DNA from: ZC4RG30 sp963812195
Lineage (GTDB): Bacteria > Pseudomonadota > Gammaproteobacteria > Steroidobacterales > Steroidobacteraceae
Assembly (NCBI GenBank): GCA_963812195.1
Contig: CAWEUI010000020.1
Location: forward strand, 62,001 to 126,000
Direction: 5' to 3'
Length of the DNA: 64,000 nt
Below are positions 56,315-64,000 of this stretch, piece after piece. A model generated the notes under the pieces. The model ran no database searches, was not told the DNA's origin, and saw only the letters and a program-made list of their open reading frames with translations. The translations under genes were made by a program, and so were the position numbers. Each line of letters begins with the position of its first letter. Position 1 is the first letter of the stretch.

Positions 56315-59173
56315 TTATACGGGCTCCTCCATGGTGGCGCGCCAGATGGCCGCAACCGCGGCCTGCTCCCGGGCGAACTGCGCCGCCTCGACCGTGGCAG
56401 CCTGCCCTTCCAGCGCGCGCAGGTGGGCGGTGCGCCGAAACTGCTGGTAGGCACGCACCAGCACGTCGACCGTCTCCTGCGGGACCAGCGCCGCCGAAGC
56501 CACCGATTCGAGCTGGCGGATCGTGTCGGGGAAATGCACCAGCGGTGGGTATTCGGCCGCCCAACGCAGCGCCCAGTACTGGGCCAGGAACTCGATGTCG
56601 GCGATGCCGCCCCGATCGCGCTTCAGGTCGAACACGCCCTCCGCGCCCCGGGCCAGTTCGCGGCGCTGGCGTTCGCGCATGTCGCGGATCTGCTCGCGCA
56701 GATCGGCCCGGCGGACCGCCTGCTCCAGCACCTGCACCCGCACCGCCTCGATCCGCGCCATCAGCGCCGCCGAACCGGCCACGGCCCGGGCGTGCAGCAA
56801 TGCCTGGTGCTCCCAGGTCCACGCTTCCTCGAACTGGTAGCGCCGGAAGGCCTCGATGCTGGTCACCAGCATGCCGCCCTTGCCCGAAGGGCGCAGCCGC
56901 ACGTCGATCTCGTACAGGCGTCCGGCCGGCGAGTGCATGGTCATCAGGTGAATGAGCCGCTGCGCGTACCGCAGGAAGAACACCTGGTTGTCCACCGGCG
57001 TGGCCGCATCGGTCTCCTGGTGCTCACCGGCACTGTCATGCAGGAATACCAGATCGAGATCGGAGCTGTAGCCCAGCTCGAAGCCGCCCAGCTTGCCGTA
57101 GGCCAGCGCCGCGATGTCCACGGGTCGCCGCGTTGCGCCATCCGTACAGTACGGGCGGCCGTACTGCGCCACCGTCTGGCGCAGCGCCATGGCCATCGCC
57201 CGCTCCACGATGAGTCCGGCGATCTCGGTGAGGCGGTCACTGACCCGCATCAGCGGCAGATTCCCCATCAGATCGGCAAGAGCGACGCGGAATACCGCCG
57301 CCTGCTTGAAGCGGGCGAGCTGTTCGACTTCGCGCTCGACATCGTCCGGCGTCAGCTCTGCCAGCCGCGCGGCCAGCTCCGCGGCCAGCGCCGCTCGATC
57401 CGGCGGCTCTTCGAGCCAGCGCTCGTCCAGCAATTCGTCCAGCAGCGCCGGATTGCGCGACAGCTGCGCGGCGAGGAAGTCTCCCTTGCCGCACACGTCG
57501 ATCAACCGCTCGCGCGCGCGGCGGTTTTCCACCAGCAGCGAGAAATAGGCCGAGCGCAGCCCGATGGCTTCCAGCACCTCGAAGATGCGGCGCAGGCAAT
57601 CCGCGTTGCGATGCGCCCGGTGTTCGCCGATCAGCAGCTCCAGCAGCAGTTGCAGCCGGCGCCGGCCGATCTCATCCAGGCGGCGCAGGCGACTGCCCTG
57701 CACCAGCGCTTCCAGACGCGCCAGCAAGCCCGGACCGTCCGCGCCGAGCCCGGCCAGCTGCTCGACGAGCGCGGCGCGATCCAGCCCCGCCTCCCACAAT
57801 GCCGAAAGGTCCAGCGCTTCGCGGGGCCGCACGACGCTGTCGCTGAACAAAGCCGCGAAGTGCGCCTCGACCCGCGCGCGGTGCCTGCGCAACGGCTCCT
57901 CCAGGGCCGCGATACCGGAATAGCCCAGCGCAGCCGCAACGCGGGCGCGGGCTGTCTCGTCGTCCGGCAACTGGTGAGTCTGGGCATCGCCGAGCATCTG
58001 CACGCGATTCTCGAGCTGGCGCAGGAAGTCATAGGCCTGCTGCAACTCGTCCACGGCGGCCTGCGGCAGCAACCGCGCGCCGGCCAGCCGCGGCAGCACC
58101 GTCAGCAACGAGGGTTCGCGCAGCGAGCCGTCATGGCCGCCGCGCACCAGCTGGAACGCCTGCACGATGAATTCGATCTCGCGGATGCCACCGGCCCCGA
58201 GCTTGAGGCTGGCGGCGCGGTCGCGGCGCTGCACGTCGCGGCTGATCAGCGCCTTCATGTCGCGCAGCGACTCGAACACGCCGAAATCCAGGTAGCGGCG
58301 GTACACGAACGGCCGCAGCATCTGGTCGCGCAGCGCCGCGAATTCCCCGCTGCAGGTCAGCGCGCGCGCCTTGATCCAGGCATAGCGTTCCCAGTCACGA
58401 CCGTGCGCCTGCAGGTAGTCCTCCATGAAGGCGAAGCTGGCCACCAGCGGTCCGGAGTCGCCGAATGGCCTGAGGCGCATGTCCACCCGGAACGCAAAGC
58501 CGTCCTCGGTCACCTGGTCCAGCAGGCGGATCAGCGTGCGACCCTGGCGCGTGTAGTACTCCTCCAGGTCCAGGGATGCCGGTCCGGAACTCTGGCCACC
58601 GTGCGGGTACACGAAGACCAGATCCACGTCGGAGGAGAAGTTCAGCTCCGACCCGCCGAGCTTGCCCATCGCCAGCACCATCAAACCGCCGGCTTCGGGT
58701 GACGGCCTGCCATGGCGCGGCGCGAGCAACGCGACGGCCATGCGCGCGGCGCCGGCGATGATGCTGTCGGCAAGCCATGATGTCTCGCGCAGTGTCTCGT
58801 GGACGCCGGCACCACCGCCGATGTCGCGCCAGACCAGGCGCAGCATTTCGCGGTGTCGCAGGACCCTCAGGGCCTGCATTGCGTCGGCTTCGGCGGTAAC
58901 GGCATCCGGGTGCAGTGCCTCCACCAACTCCTGGTAATCCCCGGGGCTGCGCGCCTTGTCCAGGGCGCCCGCGCTCCACAGTGCCGGCAACGCCTCGTCG
59001 TCGCGAACCATCACGTGCAATGCGAAATCACTGCCAAGCAGGACCTTGCGTGCCGTGGCGGCAGCGTGCGGATGTGCACCGAGCAACGCGGCAGTCCGTG
59101 GTGCGCGCTCGGCCAGCTGCGCGTGGCGTGTCTCGGTCAGCTCCGCCAGCGGCGGACCAGGCAGGCTCTGCAC
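56315..59173 (-). CDS. glnE: Bifunctional glutamine-synthetase adenylyltransferase/deadenylase
   Basis: 952 residues from GTG 59173, the normal GlnE size. Two nucleotidyltransferase domains are visible: the first with GKLGGSELNFSSDVDLVF (around 170-190; deadenylase half) and the second with GKLGGFELGYSSDLDLVF (around 700; adenylylase half), each followed by a helical GlnE regulatory region. It switches glutamine synthetase off and on by AMP transfer in response to PII and glutamine. The frame is intact over its full length, notable given the many breaks elsewhere. Confidence 0.96.
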   Translation of the reverse strand: MQSLPGPPLAELTETRHAQLAERAPRTAALLGAHPHAAATARKVLLGSDFALHVMVRDDEALPALWSAGALDKARSPGDYQELVEALHPDAVTAEADAMQALRVLRHREMLRLVWRDIGGGAGVHETLRETSWLADSIIAGAARMAVALLAPRHGRPSPEAGGLMVLAMGKLGGSELNFSSDVDLVFVYPHGGQSSGPASLDLEEYYTRQGRTLIRLLDQVTEDGFAFRVDMRLRPFGDSGPLVASFAFMEDYLQAHGRDWERYAWIKARALTCSGEFAALRDQMLRPFVYRRYLDFGVFESLRDMKALISRDVQRRDRAASLKLGAGGIREIEFIVQAFQLVRGGHDGSLREPSLLTVLPRLAGARLLPQAAVDELQQAYDFLRQLENRVQMLGDAQTHQLPDDETARARVAAALGYSGIAALEEPLRRHRARVEAHFAALFSDSVVRPREALDLSALWEAGLDRAALVEQLAGLGADGPGLLARLEALVQGSRLRRLDEIGRRRLQLLLELLIGEHRAHRNADCLRRIFEVLEAIGLRSAYFSLLVENRRARERLIDVCGKGDFLAAQLSRNPALLDELLDERWLEEPPDRAALAAELAARLAELTPDDVEREVEQLARFKQAAVFRVALADLMGNLPLMRVSDRLTEIAGLIVERAMAMALRQTVAQYGRPYCTDGATRRPVDIAALAYGKLGGFELGYSSDLDLVFLHDSAGEHQETDAATPVDNQVFFLRYAQRLIHLMTMHSPAGRLYEIDVRLRPSGKGGMLVTSIEAFRRYQFEEAWTWEHQALLHARAVAGSAALMARIEAVRVQVLEQAVRRADLREQIRDMRERQRRELARGAEGVFDLKRDRGGIADIEFLAQYWALRWAAEYPPLVHFPDTIRQLESVASAALVPQETVDVLVRAYQQFRRTAHLRALEGQAATVEAAQFAREQAAVAAIWRATMEEPV

Positions 59174-59182
59174 GGATATTCC

Positions 59183-59963
59183 CTAGAGCTCAATGACACC
59201 GCCATCGACGAACAGATCGATGCCCGTTATGAAGCTGGCCTCCTCCGAGGCCAGGAACAGCACGGCGCGGGCTATCTCCTGCGGCGTGCCCATGCGCTTC
59301 ATCGGCGTGTTGGCGATCATCATCTGCCGCAGGCCCTCCACCGCCTTCTCGTCCATGCCGGGATTGCGGTAGAGGATCGGCGTTTCGGTCGCGCCCGGAC
59401 TGACCATGTTGACCCGAATCTCCCGCGGCAGAAGTTCCGACGCAAGATTGCGGGCCACTGCGCGCAGCCCGGCCTTCGCGGCACCGTAGGTAATGTTGCC
59501 GGGAGCGGCGAGCTGGCTGCCGATCGATCCGGTAAACACCATCGAGGCGCCCTTGCCCATCAGCGGCAGCGCCTTCTGCGCGGCAAAGAAGCAGCCGCGC
59601 AGGTTCACCGCGTGCACGCTGTCCCAGTACTCGGGCGTCACATCCGCGGCCGGCACGAAGCCACCTATGCCCGCATTCACGAACAGCACGTCGATGCGCC
59701 CATGGCGCTCGCGCACCTGCCGGTAGACCTCGTCGAGGGCCGCGAGGTCGGCGATATCGGAGCGGATCGCCAAAGTGCCGCGCGCCGATGGCTTCCTGCG
59801 CGGCGGCCAGTGTCCCGGCATCGCGGCCGGTAATGACCACCTGCGCGCCCTCCGCGGCGAATCCGCGCGCCGCCGCCAGGCCTATGCCGCTGTTGCCGCC
59901 GAAGACGAGCACCACCTTGTTGTCGAACCGCCGGCTCATTGCGCCTTCCTCGTCTTCGGTCAT
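59183..59963 (-). CDS. Short-chain dehydrogenase/reductase (frame break)
   Basis: Repaired length is 260 residues from ATG 59963, or 252 from the ATG at 59939. Classical SDR: cofactor loop GGNSGIGLA, NAGIGG, the catalytic Ser in FTGSIGS and YGAAK (Tyr and Lys), and the IRVNMVSPGATETPI block. The break lies in the run at 59779-59785; restoring one CG pair joins AIGARG to TLAIRSDIADL. The substrate is unknown. The first base of its start codon follows directly on the stop of the SnoaL-like gene. Confidence 0.87.
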
Positions 59964-60354
59964 TCAGAAAATGGGCAGGGGATTGACGGGCCTGGCCGGC
60001 ACGTCCATCAGCACGTCCCAGTGCTCGACGATCATGTTGCCGGCCACGCGGAAGATGTCCACCACAGCCAGGCCCGGATCCCCGGGATGGCGCACCACGT
60101 GCACATGGCAGATGACGTGATCGCCATCCACGAAGGCGCGTTTGATACTGGTCCGGGCCTGCGGCGACTGCTTGCGGATGAAATCCAGAAACTGCTTCAG
60201 CGCATCGCGCCCGGGCGGGGCCAGCGAGCTGTGCTGTACGTAGTCGGGCGGAGATGTAGCGGTCAACCTTGGAGGAGTCGAACGGCACCAGCACCTCGTT
60301 GTACATCTCGAGCACCAGGTCGAGATTGCGCTTCTCTTCAGCCGTGTGTGCCAT
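59964..60354 (-). CDS. SnoaL-like (NTF2-fold) protein (frame break)
   Basis: Repaired length is 130 residues from ATG 60354. The N-terminal frame reads EEKRNLDLVLEMYNEVLVPFDSSKVDRYIS; the rest, PDYVQHSSLAPPGRDALKQFLDF through IVEHWDVLMDVP, is in another frame. The break at about 60248-60251 is fixed by one GC pair. The IVEHWDV strand and PDYVQH are typical of SnoaL/NTF2-like proteins, which include cyclases, isomerases and many uncharacterised members. It is translationally adjacent to the SDR (TGA-ATG), so the two probably act on the same small molecule. Confidence 0.82.
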
Positions 60355-60388
60355 GCCCCGGTCCCCGCAAAAAAAGTCCCGCGCGATT

Positions 60389-60994
60389 CTAGACCGGATC
60401 AATGCCGGCCATCACACGCAGCACTTCGGCGAGATTGCGGCAGTCCAGCTTCTCCATCATGCGTGCCTTGTACACTTCGACGGTTCGCGGACTGATGCCC
60501 AGCCGCGCGGCGATTTCCCGGTTCTGCAGGCCCTCGGACACGAGCTGGGCGACATCGCGTTCCCGGGGAGTCAGGCGGCCGAAGCGTTCGCGCGCGCGGT
60601 GCCTGGATCTTTCCACGCCATGGACCTCGGCATCATGGGCAATGGCATTCTTCAGCACGTCGACCAGAATCTGCTCATCAACCGGCTTTTCCAGAAAGTC
60701 GAATGCGCCTGCCTTCATCGCCGCGCGCGTATTGGCCACGTCGCCATGCGCGGTCAGCACCACAACCGGCAGCGAAGCGCCGCGCGCAACCAGCTCGTGC
60801 TGCAGCTCGATGCCGCTCATACCGGACATGCGCAGGTCGGTAAGCAGACAGCCGCGCCATTCCGGCCGGTAGGTTTCCAGGAAGGTTTCGGCGCTGGCAA
60901 ACACCTGTGACAGGAAGCCCTTCAGCGACAACAGCAGCGAAATTGCGTCACGCACTGCAGCGTCGTCGTCCACGAAATACACGGTCGGTTGCAT
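60389..60994 (-). CDS. FixJ/LuxR-type response regulator
   Basis: 201 residues. The receiver domain (1-120) has the acidic pocket VDDDAA, the phospho-acceptor Asp53 in LTDLRM, Thr81 and Lys103 in EKPVD. The C-terminal LuxR helix-turn-helix is LTPRERDVAQLVSEGLQNREIAARLG (about 140-165). It is of the FixJ/TodT/NodW family. Its cognate kinase is almost surely the gene 14 bases upstream. Confidence 0.92.
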   Translation of the reverse strand: MQPTVYFVDDDAAVRDAISLLLSLKGFLSQVFASAETFLETYRPEWRGCLLTDLRMSGMSGIELQHELVARGASLPVVVLTAHGDVANTRAAMKAGAFDFLEKPVDEQILVDVLKNAIAHDAEVHGVERSRHRARERFGRLTPRERDVAQLVSEGLQNREIAARLGISPRTVEVYKARMMEKLDCRNLAEVLRVMAGIDPV

Positions 60995-61008
60995 AATGAG
61001 TGCAGATA

Positions 61009-62643
61009 CTACGCGAAGACCGGCAGTCGCATCTCGAAGCAGGCGCCGCCCAGCACGGTACCGCGGCGATACAGCAGGTCACCGCCCTGCGCCCGGGTCA
61101 GATTGCGGCTGATTGCGAGACCCAGCCCCATTCCGTCGGGCTTGGTGGTATTGAAGGGCTCGAACAGCTGATCCAGGGCGTCGTCGGCCACGCCCGGCCC
61201 GGAGTCCTCCACCAGCAGATGGACGAATCCGCCGTGCGATTCGGCGCGCAATCGCACTTCGCGCGCCCCCGCCGGCCGTGGCCCCAGGGCGTCGACCGCA
61301 TTGCCGATCAGGTTGTGCAACACCATTTCAATCTGCGAGTGATCGACGCGCACCCGGGGCAGGTCATGCGGCACCGACGACTGCAGGCGAATGCGCTGGC
61401 TGCGCAGACGCGGACCCAGCACGTCGACCACCGACGCACAGCAGGCGGCGACGTCCGCCGGCCCCTTGCCACCCCCGCCTCCCTGATAGAAGTCACGCAG
61501 CCGCCGCAGCACCTGCGAGGCGCGAATCGCCTCGTTGGTGGCCTTGGCAAGCGTATCGGACAGGCGCTCGTCCGCACCTCCGGGAACCGACATGATGCGC
61601 GAAGCCTGCAGGTAGGACACCAGCGCCGTGATCGGCTGGTTCAGCTCGTGCGCAAGCGAGGACGCCAGTTCTCCGGCCACCGCGAAACGCATGGCGCGTG
61701 CCAGCTGGCGTTCGCGCTCTTCGGCCTCGTTGCGCGCCTGGGCACGTTCGGCCACCACCGCACCCAGCAGCACTCCGGTCAGGGTCAGCGTCAACATCAG
61801 GATCTGCAGGTCGATCAGCGGCGCATCGATGGTTGCACCCCGCATGGCCACCACGATACCCACCTGGATGGCAAGCGCCGCCACCAGCGCGCCGCTGGCG
61901 CCCCAGCGCACGGCAATCCAGATCATCGGCACGAACAGCGGATAGAAGAAGCGCAACTGGTTCGAAGCATCCAGCCCGAAGAGCAGCCAGACGAACAGCA
62001 CCACGACGGCCGTCTGCACGGCGGCCGCCCGCCAGCTCGTGCGCAGTGCATGCCATGCCGCCCGGGCCTGCGGCAGTGCCAGCAGCAGCGGCGCGAGCAT
62101 CAGAATGCCGTTGGTGTCACCGACCCAGTAGCGCAGGACGCCGCCAACCGCCGAAGACACCGGCAATGACCCGGCCAGCACGAACGTGCCCACGTAACCG
62201 ATCGCGGCGACCAGCGCAGCCCCGACCGCGGTGGTTACGAAGCGCACCGCCGGCGCCAGCCCCACCATCGCGTCGCGCAACAGCTGTCGCCCCATCAGCA
62301 GCGCAAGTGCGGTGTAGGTCGCAGCGATCCACAGCGAGGACAGAACCAGCCACTGCATGCCGGCCGGACCATTGCGCACCAGCAGTTCGGCAAGGAAGGC
62401 CGCCACGGCCGTCCAGGGCGCCCAGCGCGGCCCGTTCCACAGCACAAAGGCCACCGTGAGTCCGGTCTGTGGACTCCACGGGGTGATGCCGAGCTTCAGA
62501 ACCGGCTGAACATAGCTGATCCAGTCCAGCGCGACATAGGCGGGCACGTAGGCCAGCACGGCGGCCCAGCTGCCGCGATGCGCGAGCGCGCCCACGTGCC
62601 GGGCCTTGCGGTACGCGCCCACCCTGGTGTGTGCGATTTGCAT
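61009..62643 (-). CDS. Sensor histidine kinase with MASE1-like membrane domain
   Basis: 544 residues from ATG 62643; a TTG at 62688 overlapping the ald stop (TTGA) is an alternative start. Eight or so TM helices (about 25-300) form a MASE1-like sensor region (LGITPWSPQTGLTVAFVLW). A HisKA domain has His332 in SSLAHELNQPITALV, and the HATPase domain has MVLHNLIGNAVDAL, EDSGPGV and GMGLGLAISR. It should phosphorylate the adjacent FixJ-type regulator. The signal sensed is unknown. Membership in an ald-kinase-regulator-SnoaL-SDR run suggests amino-acid or redox input, but that is a guess. Confidence 0.88.
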   Translation of the reverse strand: MQIAHTRVGAYRKARHVGALAHRGSWAAVLAYVPAYVALDWISYVQPVLKLGITPWSPQTGLTVAFVLWNGPRWAPWTAVAAFLAELLVRNGPAGMQWLVLSSLWIAATYTALALLMGRQLLRDAMVGLAPAVRFVTTAVGAALVAAIGYVGTFVLAGSLPVSSAVGGVLRYWVGDTNGILMLAPLLLALPQARAAWHALRTSWRAAAVQTAVVVLFVWLLFGLDASNQLRFFYPLFVPMIWIAVRWGASGALVAALAIQVGIVVAMRGATIDAPLIDLQILMLTLTLTGVLLGAVVAERAQARNEAEERERQLARAMRFAVAGELASSLAHELNQPITALVSYLQASRIMSVPGGADERLSDTLAKATNEAIRASQVLRRLRDFYQGGGGGKGPADVAACCASVVDVLGPRLRSQRIRLQSSVPHDLPRVRVDHSQIEMVLHNLIGNAVDALGPRPAGAREVRLRAESHGGFVHLLVEDSGPGVADDALDQLFEPFNTTKPDGMGLGLAISRNLTRAQGGDLLYRRGTVLGGACFEMRLPVFA

Positions 62644-62684
62644 CCCTTGCAAGCTAGCCTGATGGGCCGCCACGAACGCAAGCT

Positions 62685-63782
62685 TCAAGGCCGCAGCGGC
62701 AAACCAAGGGCGCGCGCCACCGGTGCACTGCGTATTTCCCCGTCGGCCACGTTGAGGCCGCGCCTGAAGTGAGGATCAGCGCTCAGCGCGGCGGCTACGC
62801 CCTTGTCGGCAAGTTGCCGGATGTAGGGCAGCGTGGCATGGGTCAACGCCGTGGTGGATGTGCGTGGCACGGCCCCGGGCATGTTCGTTACGCAGTAGTG
62901 CACGACGCCGCTCTCGACGAAGGTCGGCTCCTCGTGACTGGTTGGGTGGCTGGTTGCGAAACAGCCTCCCTGATCGATGGCAATGTCCACCAGTACCGCG
63001 CCCGCCTGCATGCCCGCCACCATCTCGCGCGTCACCAGGCGGGGAGCGGCCTCGCCCCGCACTAGCACGGAGCCAATCACCGCATCGGCCCCGCGCACCA
63101 GGCGCTCCACGGTGTCCCGGGTCGAATACTCCGTCCTGAGCACCGGACCGAAAGTCACGGCAAGCTCGCGCAGGCGCGGCAGCGAACGATCAACGACCGT
63201 GACATCGGCGCCGAGACCAAGCGCCATCTGGGCCGCGTGACTGCCCGCAACGCCACCGCCCAGTATGACAAACCTGGCAGGCGCAACACCCGGAACGCCA
63301 CCCGGCAACAGCCCCGCGCCTGCCTGCGTCTTCATCATGCAGTGCGCGGCAATCGGCACGGACATGCGGCCTGCAATCTCGCTCATCGGCGCAAGCAGGG
63401 GCAGACTGCCATCCGCCGCGGTAATGGTTTCGTAGCCGATGGCTGTCACGCCGGATGCCATCAGTGCTTCGGCCTGCGGCCGGTCGGCCGCCAGATGCAA
63501 ATACGTGAACAGGGTCTGCCCGGCACGCAGGCGCCGACATTCTTCCGGCTGTGGTTCCTTCACCTTGACGATGAGTTGCGCTTGATCGAACAGCGCACCG
63601 ACATCCGGCTCCAGACGCGCGCCGGCCGCGGCATAGTGCGCATCCGCAAAGCCGGCGCCCTCGCCGGCGCCGCATTCCAGCGCAACCTCGTGACCGGCCG
63701 CGGTCAACTCACGCACGCCGGCCGGAGTCAGTGCGACCCGGTACTCCTGGTTCTTGATCTCGCGCGGCACCGCGATGCGCAT
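62685..63782 (-). CDS. ald: Alanine dehydrogenase
   Basis: 365 residues from ATG 63782. The catalytic residues known from Mycobacterium tuberculosis Ald fall at the same numbers: Lys75 in VKVKEP and His96 in TYLHLAAD, with the Asp of VDIAIDQGGC late in the NAD domain. The NAD loop is ILGGGVAGSHAAQMA. The enzyme interconverts L-alanine and pyruvate plus ammonia using NAD. GAGGGG lies seven bases before the ATG. A terminator hairpin on the same strand ends 51 bases upstream, so either ald has its own promoter in that gap or the leader regulates read-through. Confidence 0.94.
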   Translation of the reverse strand: MRIAVPREIKNQEYRVALTPAGVRELTAAGHEVALECGAGEGAGFADAHYAAAGARLEPDVGALFDQAQLIVKVKEPQPEECRRLRAGQTLFTYLHLAADRPQAEALMASGVTAIGYETITAADGSLPLLAPMSEIAGRMSVPIAAHCMMKTQAGAGLLPGGVPGVAPARFVILGGGVAGSHAAQMALGLGADVTVVDRSLPRLRELAVTFGPVLRTEYSTRDTVERLVRGADAVIGSVLVRGEAAPRLVTREMVAGMQAGAVLVDIAIDQGGCFATSHPTSHEEPTFVESGVVHYCVTNMPGAVPRTSTTALTHATLPYIRQLADKGVAAALSADPHFRRGLNVADGEIRSAPVARALGLPLRP

Positions 63783-63833
63783 GGGAAAACCCCTCTGCAA
63801 TTTCGATACGCTGCGTCCAGATTGTGCACGCGC

Positions 63834-63862
63834 AAAAAAAAGCCCCGCATTGCTGCGGGGCT
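63834..63862 (-). terminator. Rho-independent terminator
   Basis: Perfect 9-bp stem AGCCCCGCA / TGCGGGGCT with a four-base loop (63841-63862), followed on the minus strand by eight Ts (63834-63841). This is the clearest intrinsic terminator in the window. It stops leftward transcription about 50 bases before the ald start codon. Confidence 0.85.
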
Positions 63863-63938
63863 AAAATATAACGTGGAAACGGGGGGTCTTGTTCCACGAC
63901 TATCGAGACGCGAACGGCGAAAACGCCGTCCATCTCGG
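63834..63938 (-). ncRNA. Candidate small RNA or regulatory leader upstream of ald
   Basis: About 105 bases without an open frame that would form three consecutive hairpins on the minus strand. The first has outer stem CGAGA/TCTCG (63904-63908, 63933-63937) and inner stem ACGGCG/CGCCGT with a four-base loop. The second is CGTGGAA/TTCCACG (63872-63878, 63892-63898). The third is the terminator. A possible -10 box TATAGT lies at 63950-63945, placing a start right before the first hairpin; no good -35 is visible. It may be a free-standing sRNA or an attenuator of ald. The right-hand rest (63951-64000) shows nothing recognisable. Confidence 0.4.
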
Positions 63939-64000
63939 GCCGGAACTATACACGAGGCCCCGCTGCCCTTAAATGACAAATTTGTTGTGGCAAGTCACAA

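Noticed and set aside
9643..60354. Widespread pseudogene formation (reductive genome decay)
   Set aside because: The breaks hit normally indispensable genes, share one repair pattern, and leave flanking codons fully conserved with no stops or substitutions of decay. Sequence error is the better explanation.

Overview
This 64 kb window is GC-rich chromosomal DNA from a gammaproteobacterium. The gene content (KdkA/WaaA LPS enzymes, XerD-DsbC, a PPi-dependent phosphofructokinase beside a membrane pyrophosphatase, a TonB-dependent copper receptor) suggests Xanthomonadales/Lysobacterales or a close relative such as Steroidobacteraceae or Nevskiales. The placement rests on gene content alone and is only moderately certain. 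Almost everything is ordinary housekeeping sequence. There is no IS element, prophage, CRISPR array or rRNA. Genes are packed tightly, and no gene-free stretch exceeds about 200 bases.

Layout. (1) 1-4.3 kb: the 3' part of homospermidine synthase, convergent with a two-gene unit made of a short Hsp70-like ATPase and a SLOG-nucleotide-sensor/four-TM membrane protein. This unit is the best candidate here for an undescribed system. (2) 4.4-15.1 kb: one long leftward block reading queA-tgt-yajC-secD-secF-terC-livK-H-M-G-F (queuosine tRNA modification, Sec translocase accessory subunits, a TerC-type membrane protein and a branched-chain amino-acid-type ABC importer). (3) 15.2-19.5 kb: ECF sigma factor, membrane protein and PDZ protein; tRNA-Leu(CAA); an arsR-arsC pair followed by an aquaporin gene cut off next to the tRNA 3' end; a small helical protein and an azurin-like copper lipoprotein. 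(4) 19.6-29.9 kb: EAL protein, Nudix hydrolase, ferredoxin, dsbC, xerD, plsC, ETF-quinone oxidoreductase, mgtE, patatin and a PrxQ/BCP peroxiredoxin. (5) 29.9-35.6 kb: a leftward glycolysis/pentose phosphate operon tkt-gap-pgk-pyk. (6) 35.8-44.7 kb: cpdA, a Lon-substrate-domain protein, mpl, rnd, an adenylate kinase with a histone-like tail, and pfp-hppA for pyrophosphate-based glycolysis. (7) 44.7-49.4 kb: membrane anchor-HupE followed by a copper group (PCuAC chaperone, DUF2946 protein, TonB copper receptor). (8) 49.4-64 kb: PAS-GGDEF-EAL protein, pcm-like methyltransferase, tolC, waaA, kdkA, zinc-finger protein, glnE, SDR, SnoaL-like protein, FixJ-type regulator, MASE1-type histidine kinase, alanine dehydrogenase, and a structured, terminator-ended leader or sRNA candidate upstream of ald.

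Sequence quality matters for any reader. Twelve otherwise conserved genes carry 17 frame breaks. Fourteen of these can be repaired by restoring one CG or GC dinucleotide inside an alternating C/G run; the other three look like single-base losses. Every repaired length matches its protein family, and several of the genes are normally essential. I therefore treat the breaks as probable consensus-sequence errors and annotate the genes as intact in the organism.
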